NCBI RefSeq assembly: GCF_036663835.1
Contig: NZ_JAXOJT010000001.1
Coordinates: 1,612,001 to 1,676,000 of the forward strand
DNA length: 64,000 nucleotides
From: Sphingomonas sp. LT1P40
GTDB lineage: Bacteria > Pseudomonadota > Alphaproteobacteria > Sphingomonadales > Sphingomonadaceae
Direction: 5' to 3'
The translations under genes were made by a program, and so were the position numbers. Within the stretch, counting starts at the first letter, position 1. The number at the start of each line of letters is the position of its first letter. This document shows positions 52,948-63,297 of this stretch, piece after piece. The notes below the pieces were generated by a model. That model was given only the letters and a program-made list of their open reading frames with translations. It had not been told where the DNA came from and did no database searches.

Positions 52948-54237
52948 ATGCCCACCCTCTCCTCACCCGAACCCTATATACTGTGGCTGACCGGCGCGGG
53001 GCTGTTGATTGCGCTGGTCGCATGGTTGCCGCTGGCGTTGAAGCGACTGCCATTGTCGATGCCGATTATCTGTATTCTGATCGGCGTCGGCATCTTCTCC
53101 ATGTCGGAAATACCGTTTCGGCCACTACCGCTGAACCATCCCGACATCACCGAACGCCTTACCGAGCTGATCGTGATCATCGCGCTGATGGGTGCGGGAT
53201 TGAAGCTCGATCGCGTGTTCAGCTGGCGCAAATGGCATGTCACCTGGCGGCTGCTGGCGATCACGATGCCGCTGACGATTGCGGCGATTACGTTGATCGG
53301 CGGTTGGGGGCTGGGCCTGTCATGGGTTGCCGCGCTGCTGCTCGGCGCGTGCCTCGCGCCGACCGATCCGGTGCTGGCGGCGGACGTGCAGGTCGGTGAG
53401 CCGCAGTCGGGGGAGGAGGATGAGGTCCGCTTTGGCCTTACGTCCGAGGCCGGACTGAACGACGGTCTGGCGTTTCCATTCGTCAATCTGGCGATCGCGC
53501 TGGGGCTGGCGGCGACGACGGGGGAGCCATGGGCGCGCGATTGGGTGCTGCACAGCGTGTTGTGGGAGGTCGGCATCGGCGTGGGCGGCGGCTGGCTGAT
53601 CGGACGCGTGTTCGGTTGGCTGACCTTTCACGTCCCGGCAGAAAGCAAGCTGGCCAAGACCGGCGATGGGCTGATCGCGATTGCGGCGACGTTCGTGTCC
53701 TATGGCGCGACCGAGATGCTCGATTGTTATGGCTTTCTGGCGGTGTTCGTGACCGCACTCACATTGCGCCGCTCGCACCGCGATCATGAATTCAACCGCG
53801 AGATGCACGACATCACCGAGCAGATCGAGCGGCTGGGCATGATGGTCGTGCTGATCCTGTTCGGCGGGGCGCTGGTAGCGGGGCTGCTGGCACCGATCCG
53901 CTGGAGCGATGTTGGCGCCGCCATGGCGATCATTCTGATCGTCCGGCCGGCTGCCGGGATGATCGGGCTCACCCGGTTCCCCGCCACACTGTCCGAGAAA
54001 TTCACGCTGGCCTTTTTCGGCATTCGCGGCGTCGGGTCGTTCTATTATCTGGCCTATGCGCTGAACCATGTGGAGCTGGTCGAGGGCGAGCGGCTATGGG
54101 CGATTACCGGGCTGGTCGCGTTGTTATCGATTCTGCTGCACGGTCTGACGGTCACGCCGGCGATGCGATTGCTCGACCGCAGCCATGGGCGCGATCCGGA
54201 TGCGGAAAATACGGAAGAGCGGCCCGCCCCCGCCTAA
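52948..54237 (+). CDS. Cation:proton antiporter (CPA1 type)
   Basis: A 429-residue antiporter with about 12 transmembrane helices. Transport motifs are LGACLAPTDPVLAADVQVG and FGLTSEAGLNDGLAFPFVNL (the ND ion-binding pair), as in NhaP-type Na+/H+ exchangers. The C-terminal tail is short and polar. It probably helps with pH and sodium homeostasis. The stop shares four bases (CTAA) with the convergent acyl-CoA ligase gene. Confidence 0.92.
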   Translation: MPTLSSPEPYILWLTGAGLLIALVAWLPLALKRLPLSMPIICILIGVGIFSMSEIPFRPLPLNHPDITERLTELIVIIALMGAGLKLDRVFSWRKWHVTWRLLAITMPLTIAAITLIGGWGLGLSWVAALLLGACLAPTDPVLAADVQVGEPQSGEEDEVRFGLTSEAGLNDGLAFPFVNLAIALGLAATTGEPWARDWVLHSVLWEVGIGVGGGWLIGRVFGWLTFHVPAESKLAKTGDGLIAIAATFVSYGATEMLDCYGFLAVFVTALTLRRSHRDHEFNREMHDITEQIERLGMMVVLILFGGALVAGLLAPIRWSDVGAAMAIILIVRPAAGMIGLTRFPATLSEKFTLAFFGIRGVGSFYYLAYALNHVELVEGERLWAITGLVALLSILLHGLTVTPAMRLLDRSHGRDPDAENTEERPAPA

Positions 54238-55985
54238 CTCACCGCCTCGTCGACGAATAGCACACCCAGTTCGCGCTTCATGATCTTGCCATTGGCATTC
54301 CTAGGCAGCGTTTCCTTGACGAAGCGGATCGCCACCGGCGTCTTGAAGATCGCCAGCCGTTCGCGGACCCATGCCTGCAATTCCGCCTCTGTCGCGGTCG
54401 TGCCCGGGGCGAGGTGGACGACGGCGGCGGGTTCCTCGCCCAACGTCTTGTGCGGAATGCCGATCAGCGCGCAATCGGTGACGGCGGGGTGGGAATAGAG
54501 GACGTCCTCGACCTCGGACGAATAGATATTTTCGCCGCCGCGGATGATCATGTCCTTGGCGCGGTCCACGATGTAGCAGAAACCTTCCTCGTCCAGCTTC
54601 GCCAGATCGCCGGTGCGGACCCAGCCTTGGACGAAGGTTTCCGCCGTCGCTTCGGGCTTGTTCCAATAGCCCTTCACCACCATCGGCCCGCGCGCCCACA
54701 ATTCGCCGACCTGGCCCAGCGGGATTTCGGTCACGCCGTCATCGCCCATGATTTTCAGGTCGGCGGTCGCGACCGGCGGGCCGCAGCTGGTCGGGCGGTT
54801 GAGATAATCCTCCGACCCGTGGCTGGTGACCGTCGCCATCGTCTCGGTCATGCCCCAGCCGTTTGCGGGCAGCGCCCCGAATTCGGTATAGATGCGCTTG
54901 ACCAGTTCCGGCGCGGACGGCGCGCCGCCATAGGAGATCGCCTCCAGGCTGGAGAGATCGTATTTGGCACGGTCGGGATGTTCGAGCAGCTGCCATGCGA
55001 CCGTCGGCACGCCGCCGGTCGCGTTCACGCGCTCGCGCTGGATGATCTCCATCGCCTCGATCACGTCCCATTTGCGCATGAAGATGAGGGTGGAGCCGGA
55101 CGCGATCGCACCCATCATGCCTGCACTGCAGGCGGTGACGTGGAACAGCGGAATGACGGTGAGCATCGATTTTGACACCGGCATGGTCGGGATTTCTTCC
55201 CCCCGGCGCAGCAGGGAACGCGCGGCGGAATAGCCGCCGGAGAGGATATTGGTACAGATGTTCCGGTGCGTGCCGAGCGCGCCCTTGGGATTGCCGGTGG
55301 TGCCGCTGGTGTAGAAGATCGTCGCATCGTCGTCCGGCAGCAGCGTCGGCTCGGCCGGGAACGGGATTTCGGGCAACGTCGCCCAATCGTGCGGGGTGCC
55401 GATCAAATCGTCGAGCTGGACCGATCCTTCGGGCGGGTCGGTGCGGCAGCGGCTGACCACCACCGTCTCCAGATCGGGCAGCGCGGCGAGGTGCGCCGCG
55501 ATACGCCCGCAGCGCTCGCCATCGACGAACAGGATTTTGCTGCCCGAATCCTTCAGACCATATTCCAGCTCGCCGCCGGTCCACCACGCATTGAGCGGCA
55601 CCAGAATCGCGCCGATGCTGGTCGCGGCGAAGAAGATCACCGGCCATTCGGGCAGGTTGCGCATGGCAAGCGCTACGCGGTCGCCCTTGCCCACGCCCAT
55701 TTCTTTAAGCTTGGTCGCCAGATGTGCGACGGCACGATAGGTGGCGTCGAAACTGACGCGCTCATCCTCATGGATGGTGAACAGCTTCGGCCCATGCAGT
55801 CGGGCCGCTTGAATCAGGAACGCCAGTGTCGGCGGGCTGTTCTTCCACACCCGTGTCGGCACGCCGCGGATCGTCACCTCATCCATCTCGAAGCGTGCGC
55901 CGGGAGCGGTCAGCGCGGCCTTAGCCTCCGCCAGCGACAGTTTCGGCCAGGACGGGTCGAGCGGAATGATCGGTTCTGGGGTCAC
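54234..55985 (-). CDS. AMP-dependent acyl-CoA synthetase/ligase
   Basis: A 583-residue class I adenylate-forming enzyme. The P-loop-like motif is IFYTSGTTGNPKGALG, the adenylate motif NGWGMTETMA, and the hinge/A8 region is WVRTGDLAKLDEEGFCYIVDRAKDMIIRGGEN; the C-terminal catalytic lysine is in PRNANGKIMKREL. It probably activates fatty or branched carboxylic acids for the neighbouring beta-oxidation genes, from which it is transcribed divergently. Exact substrate unknown. Confidence 0.95.
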   Translation of the reverse strand: MTPEPIIPLDPSWPKLSLAEAKAALTAPGARFEMDEVTIRGVPTRVWKNSPPTLAFLIQAARLHGPKLFTIHEDERVSFDATYRAVAHLATKLKEMGVGKGDRVALAMRNLPEWPVIFFAATSIGAILVPLNAWWTGGELEYGLKDSGSKILFVDGERCGRIAAHLAALPDLETVVVSRCRTDPPEGSVQLDDLIGTPHDWATLPEIPFPAEPTLLPDDDATIFYTSGTTGNPKGALGTHRNICTNILSGGYSAARSLLRRGEEIPTMPVSKSMLTVIPLFHVTACSAGMMGAIASGSTLIFMRKWDVIEAMEIIQRERVNATGGVPTVAWQLLEHPDRAKYDLSSLEAISYGGAPSAPELVKRIYTEFGALPANGWGMTETMATVTSHGSEDYLNRPTSCGPPVATADLKIMGDDGVTEIPLGQVGELWARGPMVVKGYWNKPEATAETFVQGWVRTGDLAKLDEEGFCYIVDRAKDMIIRGGENIYSSEVEDVLYSHPAVTDCALIGIPHKTLGEEPAAVVHLAPGTTATEAELQAWVRERLAIFKTPVAIRFVKETLPRNANGKIMKRELGVLFVDEAVS

Positions 55986-56133
55986 TGCGCTATCTCTCCA
56001 GCATTTTTACAATGTGCGGTTTGGCAATTTCGCCCTGCCGCTTTGCATGTTATTCTTGATTCATAGCGCGCCAAACGCAATAGGGAAGCGATGCTCGACC
56101 GAAAGCGCCGGAAGAAGGATTCGAATTAGGGGT

Positions 56134-57360
56134 ATGGACGCCGCCACTTTCGCACCGCTCGCCGACAGCGGCTTCGACGCCAACCGGTTGAACGCGATTC
56201 CCGCCTATATCAAGGCGCGCTATCTCGACACCGGCAAGCTGCCGCATGCACAGTTGCTGATCGCGCGCCACGGCAAGATGGCGCATTTCAGTCATCAGGG
56301 TCCGGCGCGCGAGGGCGGCGCGGCGGTGGATGAAGGCTCGATCTTCCGAATCGCATCGATGACCAAGCCGGTCACGTCGATCGCGTTCATGCAATTGGTG
56401 GAGGCGGGCAAGGTCGCGCTCGATACGCCGGTGCATCACGTCCTGCCCGAGCTGAAGGGCGTCGGCGTTTACAATGGCGGCGGCGGCGGCGTGCCGTTCG
56501 TGACCAAGCCGACGAGCGAGCCGATGCGGATGGTGGACCTGCTCCGCCATACATCCGGCCTGACCTATGGCTTTCAGAATCGCGGCAATGTCGATGCGGC
56601 GTATCGCGAGGGCAAGATAGAGAGCTGGCACGGCAATCTCGACCTCGACGGGTTCGTCGCGGCGCTGGGCAAGCTGCCGCTGGAGTTTTCGCCGGGGGAG
56701 GCGTGGAATTATTCGGTGTCCACCGATGTGCTGGGCGCAGTGGTGGAGCGGGTGTCGGGCATGCCGCTCGACCTGTATTTCGCCGAGCATATCTTTGCGC
56801 CGCTGGGCATGACCGACACCGGCTTCATGGTGCCCGCCGACAAGATCGACCGGTTGACCGATTGCTGGACCTTCGGCCGCAGCGGGCGGGTAATGTATGA
56901 CGAGGGCGCGAAGTCGGCGTGGGGCAAACGCCCGACCCTGCTCTCCGGCGGTGGCGGACTCGTTTCGACCGCGCTCGACTATCACCGGTTCTGCACGATG
57001 CTGTTGAATGGCGGCACGCTGGACGGGCAGCGCGTGATCGGGCGCAAGACGCTCGATCTGATGACGACCAATCACCTGCCCGGCGGCGGCGATCTGGCGG
57101 GCATGTCGCGGTCGCTGTTCAGCGAGGCGGCGAATGCCGGGACCGGGTTCGGGCTGGGCTTTGCCGTCAACATGGACGTCGCTCGGACGATGATCCCCGG
57201 CTCGACCGGTGAGTTTTACTGGGGCGGGATGTTTTCGACCGCCTTCTTTGTCGATCCCGTCGAACGGATCAGCATGGTTTTCATGACCCAGCTATCGCCA
57301 TCGGGGCTTTATCCGATACGGCGGGAGCTCAAGACTCTCATCTATTCGGCGCTCGTCTGA
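56134..57360 (+). CDS. Serine hydrolase (beta-lactamase/esterase family)
   Basis: A 408-residue class C beta-lactamase-like hydrolase. The SxxK motif is ASMTKPVTS at about residue 75, and the YxN-like residue is in [28 protein letters not shown] and [14 protein letters not shown] are typical of the EstB/esterase branch. There is no signal peptide with start ATG 56134, so it is probably cytosolic; the frame is open further upstream with a hydrophobic stretch, but that crosses the ligase promoter region. Placed just before fadJ, it might hydrolyse an ester precursor. Confidence 0.9.
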   Translation: MDAATFAPLADSGFDANRLNAIPAYIKARYLDTGKLPHAQLLIARHGKMAHFSHQGPAREGGAAVDEGSIFRIASMTKPVTSIAFMQLVEAGKVALDTPVHHVLPELKGVGVYNGGGGGVPFVTKPTSEPMRMVDLLRHTSGLTYGFQNRGNVDAAYREGKIESWHGNLDLDGFVAALGKLPLEFSPGEAWNYSVSTDVLGAVVERVSGMPLDLYFAEHIFAPLGMTDTGFMVPADKIDRLTDCWTFGRSGRVMYDEGAKSAWGKRPTLLSGGGGLVSTALDYHRFCTMLLNGGTLDGQRVIGRKTLDLMTTNHLPGGGDLAGMSRSLFSEAANAGTGFGLGFAVNMDVARTMIPGSTGEFYWGGMFSTAFFVDPVERISMVFMTQLSPSGLYPIRRELKTLIYSALV

Positions 57361-57383
57361 AGCGCGCATTTCTGGAGAAACCT

Positions 57384-59411
57384 GTGTCCGTCATCACCAC
57401 CGAACGTCAGGGCGACGTCCTTGTCATCACCTCCAACAACCCGCCGGTCAACGCGCTGGGCGCTGCGGTCCGTCAGGGGCTGGACGCCGCGATCAAGGAA
57501 CTGAACGGCGACGACAGCCTGAAGGCGGCGGTAATCCGTTGCGACGGGCGCACCTTCTTTGCCGGAGCGGATATCACCGAATTCGGCAAGCCGATGCAGG
57601 AGCCGGGCTTGCCGACTTTGGTCGACGCGATCGAGGCGAGCGAGAAGCCGGTGGTTGCCGCCGTCCACGGCACTGCTCTTGGCGGCGGGTGCGAAGTCGC
57701 GTTGGCATGCCATTACCGCATTGCCGTGCCCTCGGCGAAATTCGGGCTGCCTGAGGTGAAGCTGGGCATCCTGCCCGGTGCGGGCGGGACGCAGCGGCTG
57801 CCGCGTGTCGCTGGCGTGAAGCTGGCGCTCGAAATGGCGGCCAAGGGCGATCCGATCTCGGCGAAGAATGCGCAGGCCGCAGGGCTGGTCGATCGTCTGG
57901 CGGGTGAGGACAGCCTGACCGCCGACGCTGTTGCCTACGCCAATGAAGTCGCCGACGCACGGCCCCTGCCGCGCGCCAGCGAAAAGCCGGTGCCGGTCGA
58001 GGACGGCGTGTTCGACGCCTTCCGCAAGGAGAACGCCAAGCGCTTCCGTGGCTTCGATGCACCGGCCGAAATCATCAGCGTGATCGAGGAAACCGCGTCC
58101 CTCCCCTATGCCGAGGGCGTTCAGCGCGAGCGCAATGGCTTCATGAAGCTGATCATGGGCACGCAGTCCGCCGCGATGCGCCACATCTTCTTTGCCGAGC
58201 GCAAGGCCGCCAAGATCGACGACGTGCCGGAGGGGACGCAGTTGCGCCCGATCAAGCGCGTCGGCGTGATCGGCGCGGGCACCATGGGCGGCGGCATTTC
58301 GATGAACTTCCTGTCCGCCGGAATCCCGGTGACGATCGTCGAGATGCAGCAGGAGGCGCTGGACCGCGGCACCGGCACGATCCGCAAGAATTACGAAGGG
58401 TCGGCGGCGAAGGGTCGTATCACCGGCGAGCAGGTCGAGGCGGCGATGGGCGCGCTCACCCCCACCCTCAGCCTGGATGATCTGGCCGATTGCGACCTGA
58501 TCATCGAGGCGGTCTATGAGAATATGGACGTCAAGAAAGAGCTGTTCGGCAAGCTCGACAAGATCGCCAAGCCGGGCGCGATCCTGGCGTCGAACACCAG
58601 CTATCTGAATGTCGACGAGATCGCCGCCAGCACCTCGCGGCCCCAGGATGTCGTCGGCCTCCACTTCTTCTCGCCAGCCAACGTCATGAAGCTGCTGGAA
58701 ATCGTACGGGGCGCGAAGACGGCGCATGACGTGCTGGCGACGGCGATGGACGTGGCGAAGAAGATCAAGAAGGTCGCGGTGGTCGCGGGCGTCTGTCACG
58801 GCTTTATCGGCAACCGCATGCTGATGCCGCGTCAGGTCGAGGCGATGAAGCTGTTGATGGAAGGCGCGACGCCGGAACAGGTCGATCGCGTCCATGTGCA
58901 GTTCGGCATGCCGATGGGACCGTTCCAGATGAGTGATCTGGCCGGGGTCGATATCGGCTGGCACCGCGATCCCACCCGCATCGAAAGCATCCGCGACGCG
59001 CTGGCCGCCGAGGGACGCTGGGGCCAGAAGAAGCAGGCTGGCTTCTATGACTATGACGAGAAGCGGAACCCGTCGCCGTCACCGCGCGTGGCGGAGATCA
59101 TCGAGGAGTTCCGCGCCAAGAGCGGCGCGGTTCAGCACGACGTGACCGACGAGGAAGTGATCGAGCGCACGCTCTACACGCTGGTCAACGAAGGCGCGCT
59201 GATCCTGCAGGAGGGTATGGCCCAGCGCGCGTCGGACATCGATGTGGTGTGGATCTATGGCTATGGCTGGCCGGTCTATCGCGGTGGCCCGATGTTCTGG
59301 GCCGACACGGTCGGGCTGAAGACGATCGTCGCCGGGCTGGAGAAGCACGGCTTTGAGGTCGCACAATTGCTGCGCGAAAAGGCCGAAAAGGCCGAGCGCT
59401 TCAATGGCTGA
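57384..59411 (+). CDS. fadJ: Multifunctional enoyl-CoA hydratase / 3-hydroxyacyl-CoA dehydrogenase
   Basis: A 675-residue fused beta-oxidation enzyme. N-terminal crotonase domain (1-190) with oxyanion and glutamate segments [25 protein letters not shown] and [19 protein letters not shown]. Rossmann motif [14 protein letters not shown] at about 292 opens the dehydrogenase part, with [18 protein letters not shown] and a C-terminal duplicated helical domain. The length and lack of a thiolase partner next door fit FadJ/peroxisomal-type enzymes. GTG start 23 bases after the serine hydrolase, eight-base overlap with the VOC gene: an operon. Confidence 0.95.
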   Translation: MSVITTERQGDVLVITSNNPPVNALGAAVRQGLDAAIKELNGDDSLKAAVIRCDGRTFFAGADITEFGKPMQEPGLPTLVDAIEASEKPVVAAVHGTALGGGCEVALACHYRIAVPSAKFGLPEVKLGILPGAGGTQRLPRVAGVKLALEMAAKGDPISAKNAQAAGLVDRLAGEDSLTADAVAYANEVADARPLPRASEKPVPVEDGVFDAFRKENAKRFRGFDAPAEIISVIEETASLPYAEGVQRERNGFMKLIMGTQSAAMRHIFFAERKAAKIDDVPEGTQLRPIKRVGVIGAGTMGGGISMNFLSAGIPVTIVEMQQEALDRGTGTIRKNYEGSAAKGRITGEQVEAAMGALTPTLSLDDLADCDLIIEAVYENMDVKKELFGKLDKIAKPGAILASNTSYLNVDEIAASTSRPQDVVGLHFFSPANVMKLLEIVRGAKTAHDVLATAMDVAKKIKKVAVVAGVCHGFIGNRMLMPRQVEAMKLLMEGATPEQVDRVHVQFGMPMGPFQMSDLAGVDIGWHRDPTRIESIRDALAAEGRWGQKKQAGFYDYDEKRNPSPSPRVAEIIEEFRAKSGAVQHDVTDEEVIERTLYTLVNEGALILQEGMAQRASDIDVVWIYGYGWPVYRGGPMFWADTVGLKTIVAGLEKHGFEVAQLLREKAEKAERFNG

Positions 59412-59841
59412 GGCGGCCATCGCGGAGGCGCCGGTTTCGGTTGAGGCGCTGGGCTTCAAGTTCAATTTCTTCAAGCTGGTCGTCCGCGATCTGGACGCGA
59501 TGATCGGGTTCTACTCCGCAACCTTCGGGTTCGCCGTGCAGCACCGGATCGCACTGCCAGGGCTGGAGGAAGTGATGCTGGTGCTGCCGGGTCAGACCTT
59601 CAACCTCGTCCTCTACCACCATACTGACGGGCGAGAGGTCACGGTCGGCAATGGCCACGGCCCGGTCGGCTTTATCACCCGCGATCTCGACGCTGCGCTG
59701 GCGCATGCGCTCGCCAACGGCGCGACGCCGTTGATGGGACCAGTCGATCTGCCCGGCATGCGGCTGGTATTCGTCCATGATCCGGAAGGGCATGAGGTGG
59801 AGATGATCCAGATCATGCGAGCACCCAAGGAACCGACATGA
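59404..59841 (+). CDS. VOC (glyoxalase/bleomycin-resistance) family protein
   Basis: A 145-residue VOC protein: paired beta-alpha-beta modules with [20 protein letters not shown] at the start and [18 protein letters not shown] at the end (metal-ligand His and Glu positions). Start ATG 59404 overlaps fadJ; the stop overlaps the next gene by four bases (ATGA). Could be a lyase, epimerase or dioxygenase; in a beta-oxidation operon an acyl-CoA epimerase-like role is possible but unproven. Confidence 0.9.
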   Translation: MAEAAIAEAPVSVEALGFKFNFFKLVVRDLDAMIGFYSATFGFAVQHRIALPGLEEVMLVLPGQTFNLVLYHHTDGREVTVGNGHGPVGFITRDLDAALAHALANGATPLMGPVDLPGMRLVFVHDPEGHEVEMIQIMRAPKEPT

Positions 59842-61025
59842 CCGACGATCTGGAAACCTTCCGCGCTGAAACCCGCGAGTGGCTTGAGGCCAATGTTCCC
59901 GCATCGATGCGTGAGCCGGTGCGGGGTGAGGGCGATGCCAACTGGGGTGGGCGGAAAGCCGATTACAGCCGGAACCCGGACCAGAAATTGTACATGGATC
60001 GCATGGCCGCGCGCGGTTGGACCGTGCCGGACTGGCCGGTCGCCTATGGCGGTGGCGGGCTGTCCCCGGCGCAGGCCAAGATCGTCCGCGAGGAAATGGG
60101 GCGGATCAAGGCGCGCAACCCGCTCAACAGCTTCGGCATTTCGATGCTGGGCCCGGCGCTGCTGAAATACGGCACCGAGGAACAGAAGCTCGAGCATCTG
60201 CCCAAGATCGCGCGCGGCGAAATCCGGTGGTGCCAAGGCTATTCGGAGCCGAATGCGGGCAGCGACCTCGCCAGCCTCGCCGCCAGCGCCGAGGATGCAG
60301 GCGACCATTATATCGTCAACGGACAGAAGGTGTGGACCAGCTATGCCGACAAGGCCGACTGGATCTTCTGCCTCGTCCGCACGTCGAAGGAATCGAAACA
60401 GGGGGGCATTAGCTTCGTCCTGTTCGACATGGAATCGCCGGGTGTCTCGACCAAGCCGATCCTGTTGATTTCCGGCTATTCGCCCTTCTGCGAAACCTTC
60501 ATGGACAATGTGAAGGTGCCCAAGGCGAACCGGGTCCACGAGGAGAATAAGGGCTGGGACGTCGCCAAATATCTGCTCGGCCATGAGCGCGAGATGATTT
60601 CGGGCATGGGACTGGCTGGCCCCGGCGGCAATCCGCTGATCGAGGGGGCGAAGGCCAGCGTCGGGCTGGACGATGACGGGCGGCTGAGCGACCCGATCCT
60701 GCGCGCTCAGCTGGCGCTGTTCGAGGTGCGGTCGAAAGCGTTCACGGCGATGTCGGAGCGGTTTCTGGACGAGTTGAAGGCCGGTCGCGCCCACCCCGCC
60801 CAGCCGAGCATGATGAAATATTACGGCACCGAGCTGAACAAGTCGCGCCACGAGCTGGTGATGGCGACCGGCGGGTCTGACGCGCTGGAATGGGAAAGCG
60901 AAGCATCGAACGGCGGGGCGAAGCCGCGTGCGTGGTTGCGGACCAAGGCGAACTCGATCGAGGGCGGTACGAGTGAGGTGCAGCTGAACATCATTGCCAA
61001 ACGCATTCTCGAGCTCCCGTCCTGA
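59838..61025 (+). CDS. Acyl-CoA dehydrogenase (first of two)
   Basis: A 395-residue flavoprotein that introduces the 2,3 double bond in acyl-CoA. Typical stretches: WCQGYSEPNAGSDLASLAAS (substrate/FAD binding), IVNGQKVWTSYADKADWIFC, and the C-terminal NSIEGGTSEVQLNIIAKRIL. It overlaps the VOC gene by four bases and is followed, after a repeat, by a second, smaller acyl-CoA dehydrogenase. Paired genes like this can encode the two subunits of heterotetrameric enzymes, as in steroid side-chain degradation. Confidence 0.94.
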   Translation: MTDDLETFRAETREWLEANVPASMREPVRGEGDANWGGRKADYSRNPDQKLYMDRMAARGWTVPDWPVAYGGGGLSPAQAKIVREEMGRIKARNPLNSFGISMLGPALLKYGTEEQKLEHLPKIARGEIRWCQGYSEPNAGSDLASLAASAEDAGDHYIVNGQKVWTSYADKADWIFCLVRTSKESKQGGISFVLFDMESPGVSTKPILLISGYSPFCETFMDNVKVPKANRVHEENKGWDVAKYLLGHEREMISGMGLAGPGGNPLIEGAKASVGLDDDGRLSDPILRAQLALFEVRSKAFTAMSERFLDELKAGRAHPAQPSMMKYYGTELNKSRHELVMATGGSDALEWESEASNGGAKPRAWLRTKANSIEGGTSEVQLNIIAKRILELPS

Positions 61026-61026
61026 T

Positions 61027-61119
61027 CGTCACCCCCGCGAAAGCGGGGGCCCATCTCCCGCACCCCGGGAACTGGGCCGCAAAGTCAGGAGACGGGTCCC
61101 CGCTTCCGCGGGGATGACG
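61027..61119. repeat. Long inverted extragenic repeat
   Basis: CGTCACCCCCGCGAAAGCGGGG... (61027-61058) and its imperfect reverse complement (61088-61119, CGGGTCCCCGCTTCCGCGGGG core) flank a 29-base centre. Each arm also forms its own small hairpin. It lies between the two acyl-CoA dehydrogenase genes. Confidence 0.85.
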
Positions 61120-61132
61120 ACAGGAAGAAAAT

Positions 61133-62260
61133 ATGCCGCTCTACCTCAATGACGAACAGACCATGCTCCGCGATGCTGCGCAGCAATTTGTGGGTGAAGC
61201 CGCCCCGGTCGGCCATATGCGCGCGCTGCGGGATGCGAACGACGCGACCGGCTTTTCTCGCGACCTATGGAAGCAGTTCGCCGAAATGGGCTTTACCGGC
61301 ATCCTGATCCCGGAGGCTGACGGCGGCCTTGGCCTCGGCCATGTCGAGGCGGGCGTCGTGCTGGAGGAGGTCGGGCGCAACCTCTCCCCCTCCCCGTTCC
61401 TCACCACCGCCATTGCTGCGGTCGAAGCCCTGAAAGGGACCGCGCATGGCGACCGTTGGTTTCCCGGCATCCTCGCGGGCGAGACCGTCGCGGCGCTGGC
61501 GATCGACGAGCGGGCCAAGCACGGTAATGCTGTCGGGATGCAGGCCGAACGCTCAGGCAATGGCTTCAAGCTCTCGGGCAAGAAACAGTTCGTCACGCAC
61601 GGCCATGTCGCCGACCTGCTGATCGTCGCGGCGCGCACCGCCGGGTCGCCGGACGATGCCGATGGCGTCACTTTGTTCGCGGTGCCGAAGGATACGGCGG
61701 GTCTGACCACCGACCCGCAGCGGCTGGCAGATTCCAGCATTGCCGCGCGCGTGACGTTCGACGGCGTCGAACTGGATGCCGACGCCGTGATCGGCGATGT
61801 CGATGGCGGGCGCAGTGTCCTTTCCAAGCTGCTCAACGCGGGCCGCACCGGCGCGTCGGCGGAGATGCTCGGCGTCGGCGGCGGCGCGATGGACATGACC
61901 GTCGCCTATCTGAAAGAACGCAAGCAGTTCGGCGTCCTGATCGGCAGTTTCCAGGCGCTCCAGCACCGCGCGGCACACCTCTACGCCGAAATGGAAGTCG
62001 CGCGTGCTGCGGTGCTCAAGGCGCAGCAACTGCTCGATGCCGGGGATGCGAGGGCGGCCGAAGCGGTGTCGGTGGCCAAGGCTATGACCGGGCTTGCCGC
62101 GACCCTCGCCGTGCAGGAAGGCGTGCAGATGCATGGCGGCATCGGCATGACCGACGAATATGATATCGGTTTCTACATGAAGCGCGGACGCGTGCTGGCC
62201 GAGATGTTCGGCGACAGTAATTTCCACGCCAACGCGCTGGCGACGGCGGCGGGATATTGA
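61133..62260 (+). CDS. Acyl-CoA dehydrogenase (second of two)
   Basis: A 375-residue acyl-CoA dehydrogenase-like protein. It has the GGLGLGHVEAGVVLEEVGRN segment, FAD/dimer contacts in ERKQFGVLIGSFQALQHRAA and the QMHGGIGMTDEYDIGFYMKR end region with an acidic residue that may be catalytic. It is more compact than the first copy and belongs to the branch that often pairs with a larger partner. Same strand, 107 bases after the first dehydrogenase. Confidence 0.93.
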   Translation: MPLYLNDEQTMLRDAAQQFVGEAAPVGHMRALRDANDATGFSRDLWKQFAEMGFTGILIPEADGGLGLGHVEAGVVLEEVGRNLSPSPFLTTAIAAVEALKGTAHGDRWFPGILAGETVAALAIDERAKHGNAVGMQAERSGNGFKLSGKKQFVTHGHVADLLIVAARTAGSPDDADGVTLFAVPKDTAGLTTDPQRLADSSIAARVTFDGVELDADAVIGDVDGGRSVLSKLLNAGRTGASAEMLGVGGGAMDMTVAYLKERKQFGVLIGSFQALQHRAAHLYAEMEVARAAVLKAQQLLDAGDARAAEAVSVAKAMTGLAATLAVQEGVQMHGGIGMTDEYDIGFYMKRGRVLAEMFGDSNFHANALATAAGY

Positions 62261-62266
62261 CCCTTC

Positions 62267-62380
62267 TAAGCCCCTCCCCTTCAGGGGAGGGGTTGGGGTG
62301 GGGCCTATCCTCTTGGCCACTGGTCTCGGTGAGACTGACAAGCCCCACCCCCAACCCCTCCCCTGAAGGGGAGGGGCTTA
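62267..62380. repeat. Inverted extragenic repeat before tesB
   Basis: Arm 62267-62304 (TAAGCCCCTCCCCTTCAGG...) and arm 62342-62380 are reverse complements over about 38 bp with one single-base indel, separated by 37 bases. Each arm contains the small hairpin CCCCTCCCCTTCAGGGGAGGGG. The right arm ends directly at the tesB ribosome-binding site (AAGGAG). Confidence 0.9.
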
Positions 62381-62390
62381 AGGAGTGAAA

Positions 62391-63278
62391 ATGAGCGACG
62401 AATACAAACGCGCGGAGACGGCGGCGGGACAGGTCGCGCAACTGATCGACCTGCTCGATGTCGAGCGGATCGATGTCGATCTGTATCGCGGCGCGCGCCA
62501 GCCCGAGGGCGTCGGGCGCGTGTTCGGCGGACAGGTGATCGGACAGGCACTGCAGGCCGCGCAACGGTCGGTCGAGGACAAGGCCGCGCACTCGCTCCAT
62601 GCCTATTTCATGCGGCCGGGGAACGAGGACCACCCGATCATCTATCGCGTGGTGCGCGATTATGACGGGGGCAGCTTCGCCAACCGCCGCGTGATCGCGC
62701 TGCAACAGGGGCAGCCGATCCTCAACATGATCGCGTCGTTCCATCGCACGGAAGAAGGACTGTCGCATCAGGACCCATTGCCCGACGTGCCGATGCCGGA
62801 GGATTTGCGTTCTGAACAAGAGATGCGCGACGAAATCCGCGACGAAGTGCCCGAGCGCTTTCGTCCGTTCTTCCTGCGCGCGAGACCGATCGAAATCCGA
62901 CCCTGCTCCCCGCGCAACTGGTTCAAGCCAGCCAAGACCGAGCCGCAGCAATATAGCTGGTTCCGCGCCGCCGCGACGCTGCCTGACGATCCCGCGCTGC
63001 ACCGCGCGATCCTGTCCTATGCCAGCGACATGATGCTGCTCGGGACCGCCACGTTGCCGCATGGGGTGAACTGGATGACCGGCAAGCTGCAATCGGCCAG
63101 CCTGGATCATGCGGTGTGGCTGCACGAACCGCTGCGTGCGGACGAATGGCTGCTCTATGCCACCGACAGCCCGTGGGCGGGGCATGCGCGCGGGTTCAAC
63201 CGCGGGCGTATCTTCACCCGCGACGGGCGGCTGGTGGCGAGTGTCGCGCAGGAAGGGCTGATGCGGATTCGAGGGTAA
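62391..63278 (+). CDS. tesB: Acyl-CoA thioesterase II
   Basis: A 295-residue double hot-dog thioesterase that hydrolyses medium/long acyl-CoA. Family sequences: GRVFGGQVIGQALQAAQRSV, HSLHAYFMRPGNEDHPIIY, SYASDMMLLGTATLPHG and SLDHAVWLHEPLRADEWLLY with the catalytic Asp. ATG 62391 lies six bases after AAGGAG. It closes the beta-oxidation cluster and may release CoA when intermediates build up. Confidence 0.95.
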   Translation: MSDEYKRAETAAGQVAQLIDLLDVERIDVDLYRGARQPEGVGRVFGGQVIGQALQAAQRSVEDKAAHSLHAYFMRPGNEDHPIIYRVVRDYDGGSFANRRVIALQQGQPILNMIASFHRTEEGLSHQDPLPDVPMPEDLRSEQEMRDEIRDEVPERFRPFFLRARPIEIRPCSPRNWFKPAKTEPQQYSWFRAAATLPDDPALHRAILSYASDMMLLGTATLPHGVNWMTGKLQSASLDHAVWLHEPLRADEWLLYATDSPWAGHARGFNRGRIFTRDGRLVASVAQEGLMRIRG

Positions 63279-63297
63279 CGGGTTCGCGGGTTCCAAA

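Noticed and set aside
61553..62341. 262-codon frame antisense to the second acyl-CoA dehydrogenase
   Set aside because: Shadow frame; the sense protein has clear dehydrogenase motifs.
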